A stretch of DNA of 64,000 bases, from positions 496,001 to 560,000 of the forward strand of contig NZ_FNYV01000002.1 in the NCBI RefSeq assembly GCF_900109115.1. The letters are read 5' to 3'. How positions within the stretch are numbered: the stretch's first letter is position 1; each line of letters begins with the position of its first letter. The notes beneath the pieces were generated by a model. That model had not been told where the DNA came from. It made no database searches and saw only the letters and a list, made by a program, of their open reading frames with translations. Position numbers and translations under genes: made by a program. Of this stretch, positions 52,546-60,922 are shown in pieces. The DNA comes from Micromonospora phaseoli. GTDB lineage: Bacteria > Actinomycetota > Actinomycetes > Mycobacteriales > Micromonosporaceae.

Positions 52546-53682
52546 TTATGCGGCCGTCGGTGTGCGGGGCAACGCCACGGCCACCGTCCAACCCCGCTCG
52601 GCGTTGGGGCCGGCCTCGCAGGTGCCACCGAGCAGCCCGGCACGTTCCGTCATGCCGACGATGCCGAACCCGCCGGGCCCGGCGGGACGGATCGAACTGG
52701 GGTCGCCGTCGTCGCTGACCCGCAGGCGTACCGACCCGGCGTCGGCGGCGACCCGGACCTCGATCCGGGTCGCGTGCCGGGCATGGCGTCGCGCGTTGGT
52801 GACCGACTCCTGCGCGAGGCGGTAGATCGCGGTCCCGATGGTCGACGGGATGCCGTCGAGGTCGCCGTGCAGCTGCACGTCGACCACGGGACCGGGCGAC
52901 GACCGGCTCGCCAGCCGGGCGAGATCAGGGATGCCCGGGCTCGGCGTCAGCTCCGCCGGTCGGGCCCGGCGCAGCACCCGCACCATCGTGCGCATCTCGG
53001 CCAGCGCCCGGCTCGCCTCGGCCTCGATCACGCGCAGCGCGTCGACCGCGGCGTCCGGTCGGGTCTGCGCCACCGCGATGCCGGCCTGCGCGCGGATCGC
53101 CATCGCGGAGACGTGGTGCGCCACCGTGTCGTGCAGGTCGCGGGCGAGTCGCTCCCGTTCCAGCAGCTTGGCCTGGTCCAGCCCGCGAGCCCAGAGCCGG
53201 GCCCGGTACCGGAACGCGATCGCCAGGGCGAAGGCCGCGAACATCACCACGAACCCGACGAGCATGTCCGCCAGGTCGAGGTGACCGAAGGGAACCGACA
53301 GACCGATCTTGGCGAGGATGAGCGCCGCGCCGGCCACCGCCTGTCGGCCGGAACCCCAGCGGAACAACGCGTACGGCAGGAGCAGCACGTACACCATGGT
53401 GACCAGCTCCGGCTCGTGGCCGATGAACAGCGGAGCGACACCGGTGGCGATGAAGACGATCGCCACCATCGGCAGCGGCCTGGTCCGACGCCACAACAGG
53501 GTGGGGGCCAGCGCCAGCGCGATGATCATGGACGCGGCCGGGGTCAGCAGGTCGGAGCGGAGCAGACCTTCCAGGGTGGCGAGCGCCATGACCATGGCCA
53601 CGAGCACCCAGTCCCGCCAGCGCGCTGCCGGCGGGTCCGGGGCACCGGGCTCGGCCCACACGGAGCGGAGAAGCTCGCGCAC
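52546..53682 (-). CDS. Sensor histidine kinase (HisKA_3 type)
   Basis: A 378-residue membrane kinase. About five hydrophobic segments lie in residues 25-160; the phosphorylated His is in ERLARDLHDTVAHHVSAM near 180, and the ATPase domain has RLAQESVTNARRHA and a G-box (GPGGFGIVGMTERAGLLGG). The extracellular loops are very short, suggesting it senses membrane state. GTG 53682 is a tentative start; no strong ribosome site is seen. Divergent from the DUF2306 gene, which it may control. Confidence 0.9.
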   Translation of the reverse strand: MRELLRSVWAEPGAPDPPAARWRDWVLVAMVMALATLEGLLRSDLLTPAASMIIALALAPTLLWRRTRPLPMVAIVFIATGVAPLFIGHEPELVTMVYVLLLPYALFRWGSGRQAVAGAALILAKIGLSVPFGHLDLADMLVGFVVMFAAFALAIAFRYRARLWARGLDQAKLLERERLARDLHDTVAHHVSAMAIRAQAGIAVAQTRPDAAVDALRVIEAEASRALAEMRTMVRVLRRARPAELTPSPGIPDLARLASRSSPGPVVDVQLHGDLDGIPSTIGTAIYRLAQESVTNARRHARHATRIEVRVAADAGSVRLRVSDDGDPSSIRPAGPGGFGIVGMTERAGLLGGTCEAGPNAERGWTVAVALPRTPTAA

Positions 53683-53849
53683 AACCCGATGGTACGCAGC
53701 CCAGGCGGCGAACGGACCGGCCCAAAGTACGGCCGGCGCCACCGACCATCGGCCGAGAAGGTTGTGGCCCGCGCTGCGATGAGTCCCGGCGCAGCCGGCG
53801 CGAGGATCGATGCCGGACGAACCGAGCAACGAGAAGGGACGTCACCGCC

Positions 53850-54518
53850 ATGAAGTCTTCCGCCAGGTCGAACTGGCTCATTCCCACCGGCCTGCTGGTG
53901 CTCAGCGCCGTCCCGGTGATCGCCGGCAGCCTCCGGCTGGCCGAGCTGGCCGGTGGTGCCCCGGTGCTGCCGGACGGCGATCGGATCGCGTCGGCACCCG
54001 TACCCGTGGTGTTGCACATCGTCAGCGTCACCGTCTTCAGCTTCCTCGGTGCCTTCCAGTTCGCGCCCCGTTTCCGCCGCCGTCGCCGGGGTTGGCACCG
54101 GGCCGCGGGACGGCTGCTCGTCCCCTTCGGGCTGCTCACCGCGCTGACCGGCCTGTGGCTGACGCTGTTCATGCCGCGCGCCGCGCTCGACGGTGATGCG
54201 CTGGCCGTCATCCGGGTGGTGGTCAGCGTGGTCATGGCCATGTCGATCGTGGTCGGCGTCGTGGCAGTCCGGCGACGCGACTTCGCCCGGCACCGCGCCT
54301 GGATGATCCGCGGCTACGCGATCGGCGTGGGTGCGGGCACCCAGTTCCTCACCCAGCTGGCCTGGATGGCCGCGGTCGGCCCGCTGACGATGTCGAGCAA
54401 GACCGGCACGATGGCCGCCGCCTGGCTGATCAACGTGGTCCTCGCGGAGTGGCTCATCCGTCGCCGGCCGATCCGCTCCGGACCCCCGGTGCGGGTGGCC
54501 CTAGCCCCGGTCGGGTGA
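53850..54518 (+). CDS. DUF2306 membrane protein
   Basis: A 222-residue integral membrane protein with about six hydrophobic helices. The DUF2306 pattern is visible: VLHIVSVTVFSFLGAFQF with conserved His, WHRAAGRLLVPFGLLTALTG near 90, and HRAWMIRGYAIGVGAGTQFL near 150. Conserved His residues could bind haem, but this is not shown. ATG 53850 follows GAGAAGGGA. Divergent from the sensor kinase gene, the common arrangement for a target of that two-component pair. Confidence 0.85.
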   Translation: MKSSARSNWLIPTGLLVLSAVPVIAGSLRLAELAGGAPVLPDGDRIASAPVPVVLHIVSVTVFSFLGAFQFAPRFRRRRRGWHRAAGRLLVPFGLLTALTGLWLTLFMPRAALDGDALAVIRVVVSVVMAMSIVVGVVAVRRRDFARHRAWMIRGYAIGVGAGTQFLTQLAWMAAVGPLTMSSKTGTMAAAWLINVVLAEWLIRRRPIRSGPPVRVALAPVG

Positions 54519-54532
54519 CCCCGCGCCCGGAT

Positions 54533-54584
54533 GGCGGCGTGGCCGGCCGGCCCGGCTCCGTGCCGGCCGGCCGGCCACGCCGCC
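54533..54584. terminator. Bidirectional terminator between convergent genes
   Basis: A perfect 19-bp GC stem (54533-54551 with 54566-54584) and a 14-nt loop that can pair further. It lies 15 bp after the DUF2306 stop and 9 bp before the stop of the convergent secreted protein gene, so it can serve both. Confidence 0.85.
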
Positions 54585-54592
54585 GATGCCGC

Positions 54593-57500
54593 TCAGCCGG
54601 CGTACGCCTCCAACTCCCAGAGCGAGTGTCCCCACACCGTGCCGCGGGCGGTGCCGTAGATCCGCAGATAGCGGCCGTTGGCACCGAGCGCGGTGTGCTC
54701 GTCCACCCCGCCGTCGGCCCCGGTCACCGACTTCACGTCGACCCAGGTGGTGCCGTTGTTCGAGGTCTGGATGACGTACGAGCTGCTGTACGCCCCCTCC
54801 CAGCTGAGCTTGACCCGGCCGATCGCCGTCGGGCTGCCCAGGTCCACCCGGATCCACTGCGGATCGGCGAACTGGCTCGACCAGCGGGTGGTGAGGCTGC
54901 CGTCCACCGCCTGGGCACCGGACAGGCCGGCTCCCTCGTCGCTGGAGGTCAACGTCGGTCTGTTCAGCAGCAGGTTGGTGCCGGTCGGGCCGCTGGTGCC
55001 GCCGTACACCTCGAACTCGAACAGGGAGTATCCCCAGGCGGTACCACGACTGGTGCCGGCGAGCCGGACGTAGCGCCCGGTGCCGCTCAACCCGGTCAGC
55101 TCGTCCACCCCACCGTCCCCGCCGGTCACCGTCCGGATCGTGGTGAAGTTGACCCCGTCCGGCGAGGTCTGGATCTGGTACCCGCTGCCGTACGCCGCCT
55201 CCCAGGTCAGCTTGACCCGATTGATGGCGTGACTGGCGCCCAGGTCCACGTCGATCCACTGCGGGTCACTGAACTCGCTGCTCCACCGGGTGCCGGGCGC
55301 GCCGTCGAACGCGTTGGCCGCGACGAATGCGCCCTCGGCACTGGATGCCCGGGCCGGCTTGCCCTGCGCCAGGTTGACGCCCGGGTCGGGATCGGGATCC
55401 GGATCGCCGCCGGGTGCGGTGGAGAGGGTGAACTCGTCCAGGTCGTACATCGCGCCGCCGCCCTTGAAGACCAGGAAGAGGGTCCGGGTGCCGGTCGGGG
55501 CGGTGACCGCGCCGGTCACGGTGGCGAACGTGGCGTACCCGCCGGTGGGTACCACGGTGGCCGAGCCGACCAGCGGCCCGGTCGGCGAGTCGACCCGTAG
55601 CTCCAGCGTGCCGCCGGCCCCGGCCGGTGCGCCGACCCGGGCGCTGAACGACCCGACGCCGGTCAGGTTGTACGGCTGGAACGAAATCCAGTCGTTGTTG
55701 TCGATGTAGCCGACGGCCGCGCCACCCTGTGCGCTGCCCGGCGTGGTGACCTGGACGCCGGACGAGTCGCCGAAGTGCTCGGCCTGGCGGGTCCGGGGTT
55801 GCAGCACCGCCTGGGTGTGCGTGGTCAGCGGCGGTTGGCCGCCACCGCCGAGGTCGGTGTACTCGGCGTCGATGATGCCGAAGATGTTCGCCGCGGTGTC
55901 GTGCTCACCGTCGACCGAGGTCTGGATGACCCCGGTGCAGCCCTGCACGCTGGCGAGTTGGTGGCCGTGCGAGTCGTGTCCGAGGACGTAGTTCACCTTC
56001 ACCCGGGAGCAGTCGATCGTGCCGTCCTGGGCGTCGGTGACGGTGACGCTGAACGGCACCGCGTCACCGAAGGCGAACGTCCGCCCGTTCAACGGGGTGT
56101 TCACGGTCACCACCGGGGCGCTGTTGCCGACCGTGATGACGGTGCTCGCGGTGGCGGTCTTGCCGGTGCTGTCCCGGACCGTCAGGGTCGGGCTGCGGGT
56201 CCCGTTGGTGGTGTAGGTGTGGCTGGGGTTCGCCGCGGTCGAGTCGGTGGTGCCGTTGTTGTCGAAGTCCCAGGCGTAGGTGATCGGGTCGCCGTCCGGA
56301 TCGAGCGTGCCCGCCGACGAGAACTGCACGTTCAGCGGGGCGACGCCACTGGTCGGGGTGGCGCTGACCCTCGGTACCGGGGCGCGTCCCGCGCGGGCGT
56401 ACTCGATGCGGTAGAGCGCCGAGTTGGCGTCGCCGTTGAACCAGCCGGTGCCGTAGTCGAGCACGTAGAGCGCGCCGTCGGGGCCGAACTCCATGTCCAT
56501 CACCTGCGTGCCGGTCCACGGGAACGGGTTGATCTTGAATGGCTGACCGGCCGCGTCGAGCTTGATGTTCTTGATCCAACGCCGGCCGAACTCACCGGCG
56601 AAGTAGGTTCCGTCGAGGTACTCCGGGAACGCCACGTCGGACTGGTTGGCCGGGTCGTACCGGTACACCGGTCCGCCCATCGGGGACAGACCGCCGCCGG
56701 TGAACTCCGGAGGCGAGCCGGAACCGCCGTACGGCAGCCACGCCGAGACGGCCGGCGGCAGCTGGGTGATGCCGGTGTTGTTGGGCGAGTTGTTCACCGG
56801 GCCGCCCGCGCAGTCGAACTTCGGCCCGGACGGTCCGGACGGGAACGTGTAGTCGTTGTAGGCGTCGTTGCGGGCGGTGCAGTACGGCCAGCCGTAGAAG
56901 CCGGGCCGGTCGACGCGGGCGAACTCCACGTTGCCCGCCGGCCCCCGGTTCGGGTCGGCGGTGCCCGCGTCCGGACCGTAGTCGCCGAGATAGACGATGC
57001 CGGTGGCCTTGTCCACGCTCATCCGGAACGGGTTGCGGAAACCCATCGCGTAGATCTCCGGGCGGGTGCGCGCGGTACCCGGAGCGAACATGTTGCCGGC
57101 CGGAATGGTGTAGCCACCTGACGCGCTCGGCCTGATCCGCAGCACCTTGCCGCGCAGGTCGTTGCTGTTCGCCGAGGTGCGCTGAGCGTCGAAGGCCGGA
57201 TTGCGGCCGGCCCGCTCGTCGATCGGGGTGAACCCGGCCGAGTCGAACGGGTTGGTGTCGTCGCCGGTGGACAGGTAGAGGTTGCCGGCCGCGTCGAAGT
57301 CCATGTCACCACCGACGTGGCAACACATGCCCCGGCTGGTCGGCACGTCCAGGACCAGCGTCTCGCTGGCCAGGTTGAGGGTGTTGTCCGCGTTGACGGT
57401 GAACCTGGAGAGCCGGTTCACGCCGTCCCAGCGGGCGAAGTCGGCGGGCGTACCGGTGGCGGGTGCGCCGCCGCCGGGGGTGTCCAGCGGTGGCGCGTAG

Positions 57501-58519
57501 AACACGTACACCCAGCGGTTGGTGGCGAAGTTCGGGTCCGCCTTGATGCCCTGCAGGCCCTCCTCGTCCCCGGTGTAGACCGGCAGCGTTGCGGCGATCC
57601 TGGTGTTGCCGGCCGCGTCGGTGTGCCGGATCACGCCGTTGCGGGCGGTGTGCAGCACGCCCCGGTCGGGCAACACGGTCAGGCTCATCGGCTCGCCGGT
57701 CTCGGCCGCACCCCTGGCCAGCTCGACCCGTTGAAAGTTGGTGTCGACGGTGGCGCCGCACTCGGCCTCGACCGCGCCGGCCGCGCCCAGGATGCCGCCG
57801 AGCAGGTGCTGGCGGAAGTTCGGCTCGGCGTACGACTCGTCGGTGTGACCGAGGCCGGTGTACCAGGCCCGGCCGCCGGAGTAGTTGTGGCACCAGGAGA
57901 TCGGGTGGTCGTACCCCATGCTCCCGCCGGTGTACGTGCTCTCGTCCAGCGTTGCCAGCACGTGCACACTGCCCCGCGGGTTGCTGCGGTAGTTGTACCA
58001 CTCGTCCAGCCTGGTCCACCGCTGCGGCAGCGTCGCCGTGGACGGGTGCACCTGGTCGGCGACCTTGATGGTGGCGGTCTGGTTGGCCGGGTGTGAGGCG
58101 AAGTAGGCGCCGACCAGCCCGCCGTACCAGGACCACTCGTACTCGGTGTCGGCGGCGGCGTGCACGCCCACGTACCCGCCACCGCCGGCGATGTAGCGCT
58201 CGAAGGCGGCCTGCTGGGCGGCGTTGAGCACGTCGCCGGTGGTGGACAGCCAGATCACCGCGGCGAACCGGCCGAGATTGGCGTCGGTGAACTGGGCCGA
58301 GTCCTCGGTGGTCTCGACGGTGAACCCGTTGGCGGCGCCGAGTTGCCCGATGGCGGCGATGCCGGGGGCGATGGAGCCGTGCCGGAATCCGGCGGTCTTG
58401 CTGAACACGAGCACGCTGAACGGTGCGGCGCTGGCCGCGGAGGGCACGGCGGCGATGCCGCCCACCACGAGGATCGCGCTCAGCGCAGCACCGAGCCACG
58501 CTCTCAGGGATCTGCGCAC
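54593..58519 (-). CDS. Large secreted ThuA / glucose-sorbosone dehydrogenase / PKD / CBM6 / discoidin protein
   Basis: A 1308-residue secreted multidomain protein. Signal peptide to about residue 31; ThuA-like domain 32-250 (VLVFSKTAGFRHGSI, GGGYVGVHAAADTEYEW); PQQ-type glucose/sorbosone dehydrogenase-like propeller 260-706; PKD domain about 713-796 (DPDGDPITYAWDFDNNG); CBM6-like domain about 905-1033; two F5/8 type C (discoidin) domains about 1045-1173 and 1180-1308. It probably binds and oxidises or remodels extracellular glycans. Start GTG 58519 behind AAAGGA. ThuA plus dehydrogenase is known in actinomycete secreted proteins; the substrate is unknown. Confidence 0.9.
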   Translation of the reverse strand: MRRSLRAWLGAALSAILVVGGIAAVPSAASAAPFSVLVFSKTAGFRHGSIAPGIAAIGQLGAANGFTVETTEDSAQFTDANLGRFAAVIWLSTTGDVLNAAQQAAFERYIAGGGGYVGVHAAADTEYEWSWYGGLVGAYFASHPANQTATIKVADQVHPSTATLPQRWTRLDEWYNYRSNPRGSVHVLATLDESTYTGGSMGYDHPISWCHNYSGGRAWYTGLGHTDESYAEPNFRQHLLGGILGAAGAVEAECGATVDTNFQRVELARGAAETGEPMSLTVLPDRGVLHTARNGVIRHTDAAGNTRIAATLPVYTGDEEGLQGIKADPNFATNRWVYVFYAPPLDTPGGGAPATGTPADFARWDGVNRLSRFTVNADNTLNLASETLVLDVPTSRGMCCHVGGDMDFDAAGNLYLSTGDDTNPFDSAGFTPIDERAGRNPAFDAQRTSANSNDLRGKVLRIRPSASGGYTIPAGNMFAPGTARTRPEIYAMGFRNPFRMSVDKATGIVYLGDYGPDAGTADPNRGPAGNVEFARVDRPGFYGWPYCTARNDAYNDYTFPSGPSGPKFDCAGGPVNNSPNNTGITQLPPAVSAWLPYGGSGSPPEFTGGGLSPMGGPVYRYDPANQSDVAFPEYLDGTYFAGEFGRRWIKNIKLDAAGQPFKINPFPWTGTQVMDMEFGPDGALYVLDYGTGWFNGDANSALYRIEYARAGRAPVPRVSATPTSGVAPLNVQFSSAGTLDPDGDPITYAWDFDNNGTTDSTAANPSHTYTTNGTRSPTLTVRDSTGKTATASTVITVGNSAPVVTVNTPLNGRTFAFGDAVPFSVTVTDAQDGTIDCSRVKVNYVLGHDSHGHQLASVQGCTGVIQTSVDGEHDTAANIFGIIDAEYTDLGGGGQPPLTTHTQAVLQPRTRQAEHFGDSSGVQVTTPGSAQGGAAVGYIDNNDWISFQPYNLTGVGSFSARVGAPAGAGGTLELRVDSPTGPLVGSATVVPTGGYATFATVTGAVTAPTGTRTLFLVFKGGGAMYDLDEFTLSTAPGGDPDPDPDPGVNLAQGKPARASSAEGAFVAANAFDGAPGTRWSSEFSDPQWIDVDLGASHAINRVKLTWEAAYGSGYQIQTSPDGVNFTTIRTVTGGDGGVDELTGLSGTGRYVRLAGTSRGTAWGYSLFEFEVYGGTSGPTGTNLLLNRPTLTSSDEGAGLSGAQAVDGSLTTRWSSQFADPQWIRVDLGSPTAIGRVKLSWEGAYSSSYVIQTSNNGTTWVDVKSVTGADGGVDEHTALGANGRYLRIYGTARGTVWGHSLWELEAYAG

Positions 58520-58819
58520 GGTGGGTCCTTTCGCTTCGGTGGTGGAAGCGTGCGCCGATCACGCCTGGTGGGGTGCGGGAGGTGGTGGTGGTGCCGTCAT
58601 GGTCGCGGCTCGCCCGACGCGCCGTCGCCGCCGCGAGCATGAGGCATGGAAGTACATCGTTGCGTCAGGATCGGGGCCAGTCAAGCGCTCCACCACTATC
58701 TGTGAGAGCGTTATCTCGGCAGCTCAGCGCGATTGCGCAGGGTGGAGATCAACCATGCGTGCCGGTGCCCGGGCTCGGGCGCCATCGGCACCGGCCGGCC
58801 CAGCTCGACCGATGAGGAT
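58520..58819. other. Intergenic region upstream of large secreted protein
   Basis: About 300 bp without a gene, more AT-rich near 58640-58720. A weak dyad GAGAGCGTTATCTC at 58704-58717, with a central CG step, resembles LacI-family sugar-repressor operators and would fit a glycan-induced gene, but the half sites match at only part of their length. Confidence 0.3.
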
Positions 58820-59839
58820 TCAGCTGCTCTGTCGCGAGTCGATCCGGATCCTGTCCAGGACCACCCCGGGCGCCTGCTCGATCACGACGGGCGAGCGCGG
58901 ACGTAGCGGGTCGCCGGATTCGGGCGTGGCGAGCGGCAGCGGCACCAGGGTGCACTCCTGCACCAGCACGTCCCGGTATTCGAGCACCCGGATCGAGTGG
59001 TCGATCTCGCTGCGCCCCCAGCCCGCGATACGTATCGCGTACAGCGGGCCGTTCCAGGAAACCCAGGCACCTGACACCCGGATCCGCTGGCCGACCTGGT
59101 TGCCGGTCGAGGAGTGGAAGCGGTCCGTGTTGTCGCCGGGCAGCAGCCGGAAACCGATCTCGACGTCCGACAGCCGGACCCGGTCCACCTCGACGTCGTG
59201 CACGGAGCTGAGGTAGAACCCCTCGAAGGCGTCGGAGACGTGCAGGTCGGAGATGGTGAGGTGGTGCGGGTGGTAGGAGGGTCCGACGATCGAGTCGACG
59301 CCCGCACCGACCGCTCCCCAGTGCACGGCGATGCCGGTGCAACCACCCACGATCGACACATCGGAGATGGTGATGTCGCGTACCGCCCCGACCACCGCGA
59401 TGCAGTTGGCGGCCCGGGTGTCGCCGCGCTCGACCCGGACCCGCCGGATCCGGATCCCCTCGATCCACTCCGCCTCGGCCGGGTAGAGGTAGCTGCCGAT
59501 GGTGATGGCGGTGCCCCGGTCACCGCCGTGCTCGCCGGGCGAGCACGGCGGCGGTCGGAAGCCGATGTCCTCGACCACCACCTGTGAGCCGAGCACCTGG
59601 ACGATGGGCTGACCATCCGACGCGGACGAGGTCAGCCAGGTCGTCACGGGCCCCTCGCCGTGCCCCGCGCCGGCCAGGGTCCAGCCGGAGCCGAGGACGA
59701 TTCCCCGGGCCAGTGGGAAGGTGCCCGCCGGCAGCCGTACGGTCCCACCTGGCTCGGCGGCCAGCAGCCGCTCGATCGTCTCCTGGTTGGTCGCCGCGTC
59801 CTGCGTGAGCACCAGGTCGTGACAGCTCTGGTCAGTCAA
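58820..59839 (-). CDS. Right-handed beta-helix protein (pectate-lyase-like fold)
   Basis: A 339-residue protein with repeated strands typical of a parallel beta-helix: WLTSSASDGQPIVQVLG, DITISDVSIVGGCTGIAVH, HHLTISDLHVSDAFEGFYL, HDVEVDRVRLSDVEIGFRL. The N-terminal NQETIERLLAAEPGGTVRLPAG is the usual cap of pectate lyase/polygalacturonase-like and phage-tailspike-like proteins. No signal peptide is visible, so export is uncertain. TTG 59839 lies 3 nt after the previous stop with GGAG upstream. Last of a three-gene operon of unknown role; catalytic residues cannot be assigned. Confidence 0.75.
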   Translation of the reverse strand: MTDQSCHDLVLTQDAATNQETIERLLAAEPGGTVRLPAGTFPLARGIVLGSGWTLAGAGHGEGPVTTWLTSSASDGQPIVQVLGSQVVVEDIGFRPPPCSPGEHGGDRGTAITIGSYLYPAEAEWIEGIRIRRVRVERGDTRAANCIAVVGAVRDITISDVSIVGGCTGIAVHWGAVGAGVDSIVGPSYHPHHLTISDLHVSDAFEGFYLSSVHDVEVDRVRLSDVEIGFRLLPGDNTDRFHSSTGNQVGQRIRVSGAWVSWNGPLYAIRIAGWGRSEIDHSIRVLEYRDVLVQECTLVPLPLATPESGDPLRPRSPVVIEQAPGVVLDRIRIDSRQSS

Positions 59840-59842
59840 CGG

Positions 59843-60922
59843 TCACCACTCCAACTCGACGACCTGGCAGACGATCTCGGACACCCGTCGCCGCAACGCG
59901 GTGGCCTCGGCGTCGGCCAGCCCGATCAGCACAGGTCCGGGGGCCGTACGCTCGACGACCACGTCGAGCGCGTCCTGCGCCCGAGCATTCACGCTGACCG
60001 GACAGTCGGCGCCGTCGAGCAGGTTGACCGCCCGCACCGCCAGCTGGTCCGGGTGGGGCGGCCGGGTGAACGGCGACGCCTCGAACAGGGCCTGGCCGGC
60101 CCCGCGCCGCGCCACCCGGAAGGCTTTCAGCACGGTCTGGCCCTGCCGCCGACGCAGCCAGTCCTGGCTGGGTTGACGAAACGCCGCCGGCGGCGCCGAC
60201 GCGGTCGCGATCCGAAGCCCACAGCGCACGTACGCGGCGCTCGCGTTCACCACGACGAACCGGGTCCGGGCGTGGCCCTGGCCACGGCCCCGTGCCCCCA
60301 CCAGTCCACCGGCGCTGACGAGGCCGGCCCACTGCGCGGGCGCGCCGGCCAGGCGCCCCGAGCCCGCCCCCGCGTCGCCGTCGGGGATCGCGGTGACCTC
60401 GACCTGGTTGAGGCGTACGCCGACCGCCGCCAGCGGGCTGAGCGAGCCGGCCGCCCAGCCCGGGAGCGAGGCGTCCGCGAGTTCGATGATCAGCAGACCG
60501 TCCTCGCCGACCTCGTCGGCGCGCAGGTCGAACTCCACCCAGGCGTGGGCCTCCACGATCCGCAGCCGCCCTCGCTGCCGGCTGATCAGGGCCGCGGCCC
60601 GATCCGTGCCCTGGGCCCGCACCATGACCAGGCGCGGCAGTTCGCGGTCGCTCCGGGTCGGCGACGCGACACGGGACCAGGCCGACTGCGAGGCCCCGTC
60701 GACATGAAGGTCGATCCGGACGCGGACGGGCCGGCCACCGGTACGCAGCTTCAGCACGACCGCACCGGCCGCGCCCTGGACGCGACCCACGATCGCGGTG
60801 CCCCGGGCCATCTGGTCGGCGAGGAGCACCTCGGGATCGCCGCCCGAGGCGAACACCGCGGGAAGCTCCCGTGTCGGGGTCGGATCGTCGAACTCCGTGG
60901 CGAACCAGGCACCGATCGCCAC
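59843..60922 (-). CDS. Protein of unknown function
   Basis: A 359-residue protein not recognised as a known family. It has no signal peptide or membrane helix. The sequence is rich in short beta-type stretches (VVLKLRTGGRPVRVRIDLHV, LRIVEAHAWVEFDLRADEV, RTRFVVVNASAAYVRCGL), suggesting beta-sandwich domains. It is fixed between a probable glycosyltransferase (overlap TAGTG) and a beta-helix protein (3-nt gap), so it probably acts on the same glycan or surface product. Confidence 0.7.
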   Translation of the reverse strand: MAIGAWFATEFDDPTPTRELPAVFASGGDPEVLLADQMARGTAIVGRVQGAAGAVVLKLRTGGRPVRVRIDLHVDGASQSAWSRVASPTRSDRELPRLVMVRAQGTDRAAALISRQRGRLRIVEAHAWVEFDLRADEVGEDGLLIIELADASLPGWAAGSLSPLAAVGVRLNQVEVTAIPDGDAGAGSGRLAGAPAQWAGLVSAGGLVGARGRGQGHARTRFVVVNASAAYVRCGLRIATASAPPAAFRQPSQDWLRRRQGQTVLKAFRVARRGAGQALFEASPFTRPPHPDQLAVRAVNLLDGADCPVSVNARAQDALDVVVERTAPGPVLIGLADAEATALRRRVSEIVCQVVELEW

